From Mimachlamys varia (lineage: Eukaryota > Mollusca > Bivalvia > Pectinida > Pectinidae), in the NCBI GenBank assembly GCA_947623455.1, contig OX392536.1:9915282-9979281 (forward strand): DNA of 64,000 nt. Direction: 5' to 3'. The number at the start of each line of letters is the position of its first letter. Positions within the stretch are counted from its first letter, which is position 1. Positions 47,666 through 59,258 of this stretch are shown here, one piece after another. A model generated the notes under the pieces. It saw only the letters and a program-made list of their open reading frames with translations. It was not told the DNA's origin and searched no databases. A program made the position numbers and the translations under genes.

Positions 47666-48739
47666 GAAATATAACATAATTATAACCAATAACTTCAGAT
47701 AGATATCGCCACTGTGTAAATATCGAGACATAATAGATTAATAGGCTTTGATAGTTAATTTCCAAGCTCGTTAAGTTCTTCTTGTATTAATTTGAATTTT
47801 TACTAACCATTGGTTAAAATTCAGCAACATGTTCTGTAGGAGGTGGCATCTCAATAAGGATACTCATCAGCTGTATTACGCTAGTGCTACGTGTTTATTT
47901 GAATACCCGAATTTGTTGTGATACAAGGTAGCCAGGATATCAAATTTACAAAGTCGAGTTAGTTAATTTCCAGACACGATGTTTAAATTACATCATACGT
48001 TGTATATGATCGACAAAAGCATTAAGAGTTTTGTGACCTATTTCTTGTACAATAATCTAACTGGGATATAAATTATAGAGGGTCTCATATGTCCGTGTGA
48101 TACGGAATTTTACAATTCATTGTTACATAAACATCAATGTTAGATTCTATTTTTCATGTTAAAATTACGATTAAGAAAAAAATGCTTATATCAAAAGTAT
48201 ATGATCTCAGCGGACTGTATTAAGTTCACATGAAACTTCATAGTACCCCAGTATATGTAATATTGAATGAAAGATATTCAATTTTACTGTAATTAATGTA
48301 ATATATAATAAAATCAATTAAGAAAATCCAATGAATGAAAAAGAGTTGAATTAAAATAAATATTTTTTTACTCGTGTATCAAGTTTTTAGTCTTTTATGT
48401 ACAATAGTTTATAGACACATGTAACGTTTTCATAGGCAATTTTTACACACTCAGGTAAATAAAAGTTACCTAGTAAGAAACAGACTATAATTGGTTTGCC
48501 ATTGTTCTCCTATATCAACACTTCTGTAGAAATATTAGGATTTTACATAAGTGTTTAACACTTGTTTCCGAATTCAATTCATCACTAAGTGTGTCCAATG
48601 TATTGAATATAAAGGATGTATATTGAATGAACTAAAGTTTATACTAAATATTAGGAACAGGATCCCAAGGGTTTCATCAATTGCAGAAGTTTAAGGTCTT
48701 ATAAAATATGTGTAATGCTATTTTTATGACATGAATATT
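47666..48739. other. A+T-rich non-coding stretch
   Basis: Nothing recognised. Confidence 0.35.
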
Positions 48740-49960
48740 TATATTTGACCGCCGTATTTAATATTCATATTTAACCCCCGTATTTAAAATTTATGATTTG
48801 ACCCCGTATTTAATATTTATGTTTGACTCCGTATTTAATATTAAGATTTGATATTCATGTTTTGACTCCCGCATTTAATATTTATGTTTTGACCCCCGTA
48901 TTTAATATTTAGATTTGACCCCCGCATTTAATATTCATATTTGACCCCAGTATTAAATATTTCGATTTGACCCCCATATTTAATGTTGATGATTTGACCC
49001 CCGTATTTAATATTTATGTTTTGACCCCCTTATTCAAGATTCATGTTTTAACCCCCCTATTTAATATTTATTTTTTAACCCCCCTATTTAATATTTATGT
49101 TTTAACCCCCTTATTTAAGATTTATGTTTTAACCCCCGTATTTAAAATTTATGATTTGACCCCGTATTTAATATTTATGTTTGACTCCGTATATAATATT
49201 TAGATTTGACCCCCGTATTTAATATTCATGTTTTGACCCCCGTATTTAATATTTATGTTTTGACCCCCGTATTTAATATTAAGATTTGACCCCCGTATTT
49301 AATATTCATGTTTTGACTCCCGCATTTAATATTTATGTTTTGACCCCCGTATTTAATATTTAGATTTGACCCCAGTATTAAATATTTCGATTTGACCCCC
49401 ATATTTAATGTTGATGATTTGACCCCCGTATTTAATATTTATGTTTTGACTCCCTTATTCAAGATTCATGCTACAACCCCCCTATTTAATATTGATGTTT
49501 TAACCCCCCTATTTAATATTTATGTTTTAACCCCCTTATTTAAGATTTATGTTTTAACCCCCGTATTTAAAATTTATGATTTGACCCCGTATTTAATATT
49601 TATGTTTGACTCCGTATATAATATTTAGATTTGACCCCCGTATTTAATATTCATGTTTTGACCCCCGTATTTAATATTTATGTTTTGACCCCCGTATTTA
49701 ATATTAAGATTTGACCCCCGTATTTAATATTCATGTTTTGACTCCCGCATTTAATATTTATGTTTTGACCCCCGTATTGAATATTTAGATTTGACCCCCG
49801 CATTTAATATTCATATTTGACCCCAGTATTAAATATTTCGATTTGACCCCAATATTTAATGTTGATGATTTGACCCCCGTATTTAATATTTATGTTTTGA
49901 CCCCCTTATTCAAGATTCATGTTTTAACCCCCCTATTTAATATTTATGTTTTAACCCCGT
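48740..49960 (+). repeat. 24-bp C5-containing tandem repeat with 425-bp higher order
   Basis: The unit 'TTTGACCCCCGTATTTAATA' plus TTTA (23-24 bp), about 50 copies. A block containing a distinctive 'CATATTTAATGTTGATGATT' variant recurs at 48975, 49400 and, slightly altered, 49850, giving a higher-order period of 425-450 bp. Short LTPLFNIYV frames are artefacts. Confidence 0.95.
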
Positions 49961-50640
49961 AGCCTTTGGTTCAAAGTGATATCATGGCCAATGGATACGC
50001 CCATACCTGACTGTTCAACAGGTATACCGCAGCCACGTACTGCTACAGGAAACCTGCAATATATATATATATAGAAGGCCGGATTTGGATATCCCTGCTC
50101 ACAGCTTAAATCATTCCGCAGATGTAGAGCATTTATTAATTATAACTTGTTGGTGTGATGGTTTTTCTAATTCAGTAAACATGATTTGGGATTTACCGCT
50201 CAAAAGAAACAAGGGTTGGCTTCAATTATCTTTATGTTATATTAACATTCTGTGGGGTATACAAGATAATCAATCCAGGATTTGATAGGTGTTCTATTTT
50301 GATAAATGGTTTTTACATACTCCCCAAATTACTATGAAGTACGTAGATACAGAAATGTGTTATAATATCGATATATTACACATTAAGTTGATATACAGGG
50401 CGATTAGTAACCAAACGAAAAAAGTAAACGTTCTTTTTAAATGGGAATGTTCATGTCCGCAAAGCCTAACACTAAACTTTCGTGATAAAAGTCGATTACA
50501 CATGCAATGATTCATGCTGTTTACATGATCAACTTGATATGATAATTATTATATCTAAGGTGACATTCAAATACTAATTATTATATCTAAGGTGACATTC
50601 AAACATAAAATGTTCGACGAAGAGAATCTTTACGCCAAAT
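49961..50640. other. Non-coding stretch with two short open frames
   Basis: Frames at 50085-50285 and 50289-50510 have no recognised domain. The first does not open with a clear ATG context. A 32-bp direct duplication (TAATTATTATATCTAAGG...) lies at 50540-50603. Confidence 0.3.
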
Positions 50641-50654
50641 GCCTTTAACACCTA

Positions 50655-50735
50655 TAGACAAAAAGTAAAACTTGCATAAAACACGCAAAGACAGGGCCCG
50701 TTACATGTATATCGATAGTGTTTGCTTTAAATAAG
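50655..50735 (+). repeat. Lone unit of the 84-bp satellite
   Basis: 'AGGGCCCGTTACATGTATAT' with CGATAGTGTTTGCTTTA matches the unit that forms the array at 52165-54245, 1.4 kb away, across two palindromes. Confidence 0.8.
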
Positions 50736-50760
50736 GATTGAAAGTTAATTTTTAAACTTG

Positions 50761-50862
50761 CATAGTGCTATGAAAGATAAGCCGTTACATCCATATTGAA
50801 TGAAGCCCGCTAGGGCTTCATGCTGAATATGGATGTAACGGCTGACCTTTCATAGCACTATG
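50761..50862. repeat. 102-bp near-perfect palindrome
   Basis: The left arm from CATAGTGCTATGAAAG through GCCGTTACATCCATATT to GAAGCCC pairs with GGGCTTC, AATATGGATGTAACGGC and CTTTCATAGCACTATG around a central GCTA. Only a few mismatches break a stem of nearly 50 bp. A strong cruciform or hairpin is possible. Confidence 0.95.
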
Positions 50863-51260
50863 AAAGTTAAAGAAATGACTTTCAATTCATTTACAATGTA
50901 TTTACATTTTTACTATAACACAAATACTGAATTCCATTTATATTTTTTCAAAATAATTAGTTTATTAGCTGCGCTTCTATAGGCGTCGTCATTTAAACGA
51001 CATTGGCGGAACAGCCCAGCTTGAATAAATTTGGCGCCAATGATAATGATGGGTCATTTGAGCGTTTGACGCAAGGGCAATCTACATGTTATTCGAAGCG
51101 GCGCGAAAAGACTCTCATTGAGCAAGCTTGATCTATGACGTCATAATTAAACCACGTGCTACGTCTCGAGAACCATTGCTTTCATACTTTTATGAAAGGC
51201 AATTTTACTGGTAATGTTCATATAGTGGGTTGCAGCGCAAATGTAAATATATAGAGGATA

Positions 51261-51410
51261 TTCAATGGTTTGCCGTTTAATATCGAATATATTTCACGAG
51301 TATGGCAGATTTTGTTTATATTTTCACGAGTGCGTAGCACGAGTGAAAATATAAAAAAAAATCTGCCATACAAGTGAAATATATTTGATATTAAACGGCA
51401 AACCATTGAA
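51261..51410. repeat. 150-bp near-perfect palindrome
   Basis: TTCAATGGTTTGCCGTTTAA (51261-51280) and TATC pair exactly with GATA and TTAAACGGCAAACCATTGAA (51387-51410). Inner arms ATATATTTCAC, TATGGCAGATTTT and TATATTTTCACGAGTGC pair with their complements around GTA near 51334. A few mismatches occur. Confidence 0.95.
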
Positions 51411-52164
51411 TTTTCTTTTTATTACATTTCGGAAGAGGAATTAAGATACTTTAATGATTTGTTTTCTTTACCTGCCTACTGGAAAGTAACTAGACAACTG
51501 GTAGTCCTAATCTGTCGAAATCACAACCGATCTGGTCCAGTTCACAGCTGATTGGGATAAGCTAATCGGAAAAGTTGAACCATTCTCATCTTCCAATTCA
51601 GAACATATTAAATCCCGCGGCAGTTTCTCATCAATATTTACTATTGGTGCCATTTCTTCAAGACCATCTTTCGACAATAGACAAGTTCTAGCAGACGACA
51701 ACAAAATACCGAGCCTCCAATGTCATGTTCGAGTCGATCAAGGGGAACAACTCATACAAAAGTTCCGGTGTAACGTGAAAAAAATACCCAGTTTAAAACT
51801 ACCCACAGTTGAAATCTACGGCGGGTAACTTTCTCAAGGGGACGAATTACAGAATATCGAGGGGGGTCATTTTTCTACAGAAGGCGGAGTAAGATTTCTA
51901 CTGTATAATAACGGCCCTGGGTAAGTTTTGCAATGTAGAATAATGGCCCCGGGTTGTTTCTTATTGGCGGGTCACTTTTTCACGTTACACTGAAAAAGCC
52001 TTATATTTTCACTGCAAAATCTTATATTTTCACGGCAAAATCTTATATTTTCACGGCAAAATCTTATATTTTCACTGCTCATCACAGCAGTGAAAATACA
52101 AGTTTTATCAGTTTGATAATTTTCTATATTTCACAGGCAAAAATGTAATAAATGTTTATTAAAG
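51411..52164. other. Spacer with smaller inverted repeats and a 21-bp repeat
   Basis: TGTAACGTGAAAAA (51769-51782) is inverted at 51975-51988 (TTTTTCACGTTACA), 190 bp apart. 'AAATCTTATATTTTCACGGC' is tandemly repeated four times at 52000-52078, followed by a hairpin around CACTGCTCATCACAGCAGTG. A minus frame at 51507-51704 shows an acidic, exon-like peptide (DEKLPRDLICSELEDENGS) with no known domain. Confidence 0.5.
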
Positions 52165-54245
52165 GGCATGTAGCACTGATAAACAAAAAGTAAAACTTGT
52201 ATACAACACGAAAGGGCCCGTTACATGTATATCGGTAGTGTTTTCTTTACATTATAGGGTGTGCTTGTAGCAAGTAAAACTTGTATACAACACGAAAGGG
52301 CCCGTTACATGCATATCGGTAGTGTTTTCTTTACATTATAGGGTGTGCTTGTAGCAAGTAAAACTTGTATACAACACGAAAGGGCCCGTTACATGTATAT
52401 CGGTAGTGTTTTCTTTACATTATAGGGTGTGCTTGTAGCAAGTAAAACTTGTATACAACACGAAAGGGCCCGTTACATGTATATCGGTACTGTTTTCTTT
52501 ACATTATAGGGTGTGCTTGTAGCAAGTAAAACTTGTATACAACACGAAAGGGCCCGTTACATGTATATCGGTAGTGTTTTCTTTACATTATAGAGTGTGC
52601 TTGTAGCAAGTAAAACTTGTATACAACACGAAAGGGCCCGTTACATGTATATCGGTAGTGTTTTCTTTACATTATAGGGTGTGCTTGTAGCAAGTAAAAC
52701 TTGTATACAACACGAAAGGGCCCGTTACATGTATATCGGTAGTGTTTTCTTTACATTATAGGGTGTGCTTGTAGCAAGTAAAACTTGTATACAACACGAA
52801 AGGGCCCGTTACATGTATATCGGTAGTGTTTTCTTTACATTATAGGGTGTGCTTGTAGCAAGTTAAACTTGTATACAACACGAAAGGGCCCGTTACATGC
52901 ATATCGGTAGTGTTTTCTTTACATTATAGGGTGTGCTTGTAGCAAGTAAAACTTGTATACAACACGAAAGGGCCCGTTACATGTATATCGGTAGTGTTTT
53001 CTTTACATTATAGGGTGTGCTTGTAGCAAGTAAAACTTATATACAACACGAAAGGGCCCGTTACATGTATATCGGTAGTGTTTTCTTTACATTATAGGGT
53101 GTGCTTGTAGCAAGTTAAACTTGTATACAACACGAAAGGGCCCGTTACATTTATATCGGTAGTGTTTTCTTTACATTATAGGGTTTGCTTGTAGCAAGTA
53201 TAACTTGTAAACAACACGAAAGGGCCCGTTACATGTATATCGGTAGTGTTTTCTTTACATTATAGGGTGTGCTTGTAGCAAGTAAAACTTGTATACAACA
53301 CGAAAGGGCCCGTTACATGTATATCGGTAGTGTTTTCTTTACATTATAGGGTGTGCTTGTAGCAAGTAAAACTTGTATTCAACACGAAAGGGCCCGTTAC
53401 AGGTATATCGATAGTGTTTTCTTTACATTATAGAGTGTACATGTAGCACTGATATACAAAAAGTAAACTTGTATACAACACGACACGACAGGCGCATTAC
53501 ATGTATATCGGTAGTGTTTTATTTACATTATAGATTGTACATGAAGCACTGATATACAAAAAGTAAACTTGTATACAACACGACACGACAGGCCCGTTAC
53601 ATGTATATCAGTAGTGTTTGTTTTACATGATAGGGTGTACATGAAGCAAATAAAACTTGCACAGTATACAACACGACACGACAGGCCCGTTACATGTATA
53701 TCGGTAGTGTTTTATTTACATGATAGGGTGTGCATGTACAATGTAGCACTTATAGACAAAAAGTAAAAATTGTATACAACACGACACGACAGGCCCGTTA
53801 CATGTATATCAGTAGTGTTTGTTTTACATGATAGGGTGTACATGAAGCAAATAAAACTTGCACAGTATACAACACGACACGACAGGCCCGTTACATGTAT
53901 ATCGGTAGTGTTTTATTTACATGATAGGGTGTGCAAGTACAATGTAGCACTTATAGACAAAAAGTAAAGCTTGTATACAACACGACACGACAGGCCCGTT
54001 ACATGTATATCAGTAGTGTTTGTTTTACATGATAGGGTGTACATGAAGCAAATAAAACTTGCACAGTATACAACACGACACGACAGGCCCGTTACATGTA
54101 TATCAGTAGTCTTTTCTTTACATTATAGAGTGTACATGTAGCACTGATATACAAAAAGTAAACTTGTATACAACACGACACGACAGGCCCGTTACATGTA
54201 TATCGACAGTGTTGGCTTTACATGATAGGGTGTACATGTAGCACT
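52165..54245 (+). repeat. 84-bp tandem repeat, about 15 units, then longer variants
   Basis: The unit 'TGTATACAACACGAAAGGGC' continues CCGTTACATGTATATCGG, TAGTGTTTTCTTTACATT and ATAGGGTGTGCTTGTAGC. It is very homogeneous from 52195 to 53430. From 53440 units of 100 bp or more carry ACACGACACGACAGGCCCG and alternate in two subtypes (near-identical 201-bp blocks at 53569 and 53770). Confidence 0.97.
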
Positions 54246-54675
54246 GCGTTGCTTGTAAAGATTAGAAAAAGAAAAAAGTCTTACGGGTTTTGAAACACAA
54301 AGGTGTGTTTTAACAGAAAAATTTGAAGAAAAACCGGTTTTGGTAAATATAGATAAGCATTTATCTTGACGGTTTTATTATCCTGTTTTATAAGATTTTT
54401 TTCTTATACATGTATATGTACAAAGAAGTTTATATACCAACAGTAAACACAATTAATCAATTACTTCCAACAACAATCCCCCCCCTCCCCCCCACCACCA
54501 CTCCCACCTCCCGCGCACGCTTAACACAACAGATGTGATTAATAAATCGTTTTATGATTATTGAAAATTAAAAAAAAAGTTTATATATTCTACTTTCGAG
54601 ATCTTCACTAGACTGAAGGTGTCGTTTGTTACATGATATAGTCCATATTCCATAATTAACAAGTGACGTCATCAG
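54246..54675. other. Non-coding stretch with a C-rich tract
   Basis: The tract at 54475-54520 (CCCCCCCTCCCCCCC then CACC/TCCC runs) is strongly strand-asymmetric. No gene. Confidence 0.45.
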
Positions 54676-55074
54676 TTAAAGGCCCATATACGTAACTACA
54701 GGAAATCATTCGGGATTATGAAAAATTATGAAAAAAAATCCAGTTGATAACCATGCAAAAATAAGTCTAAAACGAAGTAAACCTGAGCGGTAACTACAGG
54801 TAACAAGAAACTCTTGACAGCAAAATCCAAAAGAATTGAAAATAATTCAGGTGCGGCCCACTTCAACAACAAGCCGAAGTTAGAAGACAGTTCAAAATGG
54901 ACGCATGTTTACAACTACCGAGTTTCAGCTGCTGCTGTATCGGTAACCGTGTAAGAATTCATCGTGAATATTGCTAATATAAGTTTATAGTAACTAAATC
55001 TTTTAAAATAATAAGTTATTAGGCTTGATTTTTGCTTCAAGTTTTGCCGAAGGTTACGTATATTGGGCCTTTAA
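54676..55074. mobile_element. MITE with TTAA target duplication
   Basis: TTAA at 54676-54679 and 55071-55074 flank inverted termini: left AGGCCCATATACGTAAC, right (complement) AGGCCCAATATACGTAAC. The interior of about 390 bp is non-coding. TTAA duplication is the signature of piggyBac and Kolobok-type transposases. The AGGCCC start is not the CCY start usual for piggyBac, so Kolobok-like is the better guess. Confidence 0.8.
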
Positions 55075-55869
55075 CACTCCTGGTTGGTATCTGTACACCT
55101 GTCACATTGAAGGACGCCCATTATAACTCGGTGTCAAATAAAATACTTCCTAGCTCTACATTTAAAGGACTCTTTCTGTTCAAAACATTTATGCGTTTTA
55201 TATTTACAAGGTACACTATATAATATCTACATATATATACAAATTTGCATACTATAATTAATTTTATTAATATCTTTTTCATCTATATAATTATGTATCT
55301 GTCGGCGCTTTGTGAAAGAATTACAAGTCCATACAAGTTACACAAATAGATATATTAATCGATGAAAATAGTATTTACCTAAACTAAACTTAAAATGATC
55401 TGACATGTTGATAAGCGATGCTCGTTATAAACATAACACGTGTTATTAGTAGATTAGACTCACCTTCGTGGCCCTGTGTTTACGTAAATTGTTCAAATTG
55501 TAAAACATCTCAAAACAGGATCAAGGTTTATTTAAAAACTTTGTTTTTACGTAATTTTACATTGATCTTCGGTCCTTTGATATTTTTTCCTGTGACGTAT
55601 ATCTGTTATTAGCTAAGGCATCAGTTATTTATGACAACACATTTGCATATTTCAGAAGCATTACACCATGTTCCTAGAGAGAATATGACAGTACGAGTAT
55701 GGATACAAATATGGATTTGTTTTCATCACAACCAAATTTATCGTTTAAACGCTATATTGCTATATTTGAGATCAGCCACTAGGTCCGTGTACACAGTTCA
55801 GTATTGAAGAGGAGACCATCGTAAATGCAACAAGTCTTAAATCATTTTGCATTCTGCCAAACAGTTTGC
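55075..55869. other. Non-coding stretch, nothing recognised
   Basis: A+T-rich. The 64-codon frame at 55418 has no recognised motif. Confidence 0.35.
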
Positions 55870-57205
55870 TTTCGTTCGGATTGTTTGTGTGTTACGTCCT
55901 ATTAACAGCTATGGTCGTTTAAGGACGTACCAGTTATGTTTGAGTTTTACGTCCTGTTAACAGCTATGGTTGTTTTAGGACGTGCCAGGTTTGTTTGTGT
56001 TTTACGTCCTATTAACAGCTGTAGTCATTTAAGGATGGACCAGGTTTGTTTGTGTTTTACGTCCTATTAACAGCTATGGTCGTTTAAAGACGTGCCAGGT
56101 TTGTTTGTGTTTTACGTCCTATTAACAGCTATGACCATTTAAGGACATGCCAGGTTTGTTTGTGTTTTACGTCCTATTAACAGCTATGGTCGTTTAAGGA
56201 CGTGCCAGGTTTGTTTGTGTTTTACGTCCTATTAACAGCTATGGCCATTTAAGGACGCACCAGGTTTGTTTGTGTTTACGTCCTATTAACAGCAATGGTC
56301 ATTTAAGGCTGTGCCAGGTTTGTTTGTGTTTTACATCTTATTAACAGCTTTGGTCATTTAAGGACATGCCAGGTTTGTTTGTGTTTTACATCCTATTAAC
56401 AGCTATGGCCATTTAAGGACATACCAGGTTTGTCTGTGTTTTACGTCCTATTAACAGCCATGGTAATTAAGGACGTGCCAGGTTTGTTTGTGTTTTACGT
56501 CCTATTAACAGCTATGGTCGTTTAAGGACGTGCCAGGTTTGTTTGTGTTTTACGTCCTATTAACAGCTATGGCCATTTAAGGACGCACCAGGTTTGTTTG
56601 TGTTTACGTCCTATTAACAGTCATGGTAATTAAGGACGCGCCAGGTTTGTTTGTGTTTTACGTCCTATTAACAGCCATGGTAATTAAGGACGTACCAGTT
56701 ATGTTTGTGTTTTACATCCTATTAACAGCTTTGGTCATTTAAGGACATGCCAGGTTTGTTTGTGTTTTACATCCTATTAACAGCTATGGTCATTTAAGGA
56801 CAGGCCAGGTTTGTTTGTGTTTTACATCCTATTAACAGCTTTGGTCATTTAAGGACATGCCAGGTTTGTTTGTGTTTTACGTCCTATTAACAGCAATGGT
56901 CATTTAAGGACATACCAGGTTTGTTTGTGTTTTACGTCCTATTAACAGCTATGATCATTATAAGGATGTACCAGGTTTGTCTGTGTTTTACGTCCTATTA
57001 ACAGCTAGGGTCATTTGAGGACATACCAGGTTTGTTTGTGTTTTACGTCCTATTAACAGCTATGATCATTATAAGGATGTACCAGGTTTGTTTGGTGTTT
57101 TACGTCCTATTAACAGCTATGGTCATTTATGGACATGCCAGGTTTGTTTGTGTTTTACGTCCTATTAACAGCTGTGGTCATTTAAGGACGTACCAGGTCT
57201 TCCAA
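55870..57205 (+). repeat. 55-bp tandem repeat, 24 units
   Basis: The unit 'TTTGTTTGTGTTTTACGTCC' continues TATTAACAGCTATGGTC and ATTTAAGGACGTGCCAGG. Within each unit ACGTCCTATTAA and TTTAAGGACGT are inverted, so every unit can form a small hairpin. Copies are 85-95% alike. Confidence 0.95.
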
Positions 57206-57765
57206 ATGCAAGACTGCCATTTTACTTATTGAGCTTTCCACATTTTGAACGTACAAGATGAAGATGTATGTTAAGACAACAACTCGAACCAAGGACCATC
57301 CCAAGTCTATATGGATGTTCCGTCAATTCCATTTTTTCGCCGGACGTTTCCATGACTATACTTGGAAATTAAATGGATTATGTAAAGCAAACGATGCGGT
57401 ACATTTATTTTGACTTGTAATATACTCTCCCCAACCTGTTAATGGCCCTTTCACACCTTAACTTTTTAGCCAACGTATGCCGACGTATGAAAAAAATATC
57501 AAAATTCCCTAAAACGTTGGCATACGCTGAACTTTGTTTTTTTTCAATTTTGGGCGTATATATAACGTGTTCATAACGAGTTTGAACGTATACATAACGT
57601 ATTAGTTACTTATCTCGAACGTACTAATAACGTATAGATAACTTATACCAACGTATAGAATAAACATGTCGTCAGACGACCACATAACTTACTTAACAAG
57701 TTTCTAACGAACAACTACCGTATAATAGCGTATTGGTAGCGTATTGGCAGCGTATTGGGAATTGG

Positions 57766-57773
57766 TATATAAA
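57766..57773 (+). promoter_or_regulatory. TATA box candidate for the Harbinger transposase
   Basis: TATATAAA, 74 bp before the ATG at 57847 and inside the element. Confidence 0.45.
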
Positions 57774-57846
57774 ATGAGGTTTACAAGAGCAACCGTCAGT
57801 ACTCCTCAAAACTCTATAGTGAGCAGATGTACATGTCATACGAGAG

Positions 57847-58814
57847 ATGGAGGATCCGGCAAAACTGAGACGAGAATACCTACTAGCTGTCCTCCAACAT
57901 CAGTATGACCTCATCGACTTGACACTTTACCAGTTGCGTGCCAATAGAGTCAGAAGAAGAAGACGTGGAAGGAGGAGAAGGAACATGGTGAGACCATGGA
58001 TCGGGAGGCGACGTCAAATTTGGCATGTATGACCAACTTATGGTTGAACTCCGTAACGAGGACCATGCATCCTTCACTACCTTCCTGCGCATGCCCCCGG
58101 CGATGTTCGACGAGCTGGTAGCCAGAGTGAGACCAAGGATAACCAAGCAGTACACCTTCTATAGGGATCCACTTGAGCCTGGGATGAATCTGGCCCTGGG
58201 CTTGGCGTCACCTTGCCTCTGGGAACAAATATGCCTCGATGAAGTTTGGATGGAGGGTTCCTCACAACACCTTGTCCCTAATAGTCAGAGAGGTCTGTCT
58301 AGCGATTATTGACGAATACGTGGATGAGGTGATGGTTTGCCCAAGTACTCCTGATGGTTGGCGTGCAATAGCTGATAAGGTCTTCCAAAGATGGAACTTT
58401 CCAAATACATACGGGGCACTTGATGGGAAGCACGTGGCCTGTCGCTGTCCTCCAAACAGTGGGTCCCAGTACTTCAACTACAAAGGGTTCTACTCCATTG
58501 TTTTGATGGCGCTTGTAGATGCTGACTGCAAATTCATTTGGGCAGATATCGGCGGTACTGGATCAGCATCAGATGCGCAGATATACAATAACTGTAAGCT
58601 GAAAGAATGCGCTGAAGACAGTACCCTAGGTTTCCCTGACCACGAGTCTCTTCCGAACGACAACCAGGATGTACCCTACTTCTTCATCGGTGACGATGCC
58701 TTCGCTCTACGACCAACCATGATGAAGCCATACAGTCTCCGGGGTCTTCCGAATGAACAACGCCTCTTCAAATACAGGCTTTCCCGAGCAACATACTCTC
58801 CTATACCTTTGTGA
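57847..58814 (+). pseudogene. Harbinger (HARBI1-like) transposase, two frameshifts and truncated C-terminus
   Basis: A nuclease of the DDE superfamily that cuts and inserts Harbinger elements. ATG 57847 is in good context (AGAGATGG). The protein is spread over three frames: 57847-58022 (MEDPAKLRREYLLAVLQ and an Arg-rich stretch), 58025-58205 (FTTFLRMPPAMFDELVARV) and 58206-58814 (MKFGWRVPHNTLSLIV, YGALDGKHVACRCPP, NYKGFYSIVLMALVDAD, GSASDAQIY, FIGDDAFAL). LDGKH, SDAQIY and GDDAF are the conserved blocks, including the first two catalytic Asp. It stops at RLSRA followed by seven foreign residues, before the block carrying the last catalytic Glu. Inactive. Confidence 0.92.
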
Positions 58815-58906
58815 TCAGACGGAGAGTCTGAGGGTGTTGGTAATGGTTTATCATTTGGTCTTCGACCACGTCCACGCCCACGACCAGCAGACTTCTTCTT
58901 AGGCAT
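58815..58906 (-). pseudogene. N-terminus of the second Harbinger gene (Myb/SANT-like partner)
   Basis: Minus-strand ATG (58906-58904) opens MPKKKSAGRGRGRGRRPN, then DKPLPTPSDSPSDHKG, before running into antisense of the transposase. Autonomous PIF/Harbinger elements carry a second gene for a Myb/SANT- or MADF-type DNA-binding partner needed for nuclear import and DNA recognition. The position, convergent direction and basic start fit that gene. Its DNA-binding domain is gone through the same deletion that removed the transposase C-terminus. Identity is inferred from context. Confidence 0.6.
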
Positions 58907-58948
58907 GATGTCAATGCAGTTTTGATTTGAATTTGCGAGCGGCAGTAC

Positions 58949-58955
58949 TTTTATA
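58949..58955 (-). promoter_or_regulatory. TATA box candidate for the minus-strand Harbinger gene
   Basis: TATAAAA on the minus strand, 43 bp before the ATG at 58906. Confidence 0.45.
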
Positions 58956-59221
58956 GTCACGTGATCGTCGGCGATAGTGCTGCCGCACGTTATGTATAAG
59001 TTAGACTATTGTTGGATATAAGTTGTTAACGCTGGCAACACGCTACGAACTCGTTCCTCATAGGTTTACAAAACGTTTTGGGTACGCTAGACAATATCTC
59101 GACATTTTTCGACTTATGAGTAACTTACACGTAGCGTATGTGAACGTGTGTGAACGATCACATAGTTAACCTGCAACGTACGCCCCGCGTATGCGGAACG
59201 TATGAGCCATACGCTGGCATA

Positions 59222-59258
59222 CGTCGAAGATTTTGTGCATGCACAAAAATTTTCGACG
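59222..59258. repeat. Subterminal palindrome of the Harbinger element
   Basis: GTCGAA and TTTTGTGCATGCACAAAA with TTCGAC form a near-perfect inverted repeat centred on GCATGC. Downstream, 59265-59375 holds about ten CAGCGTAT/TAACGTAC words. Confidence 0.7.

Noticed and set aside
47866..47885. Minus-strand CTGATGAG (hammerhead box)
   Set aside because: No GAAA box or stem II pairing follows.
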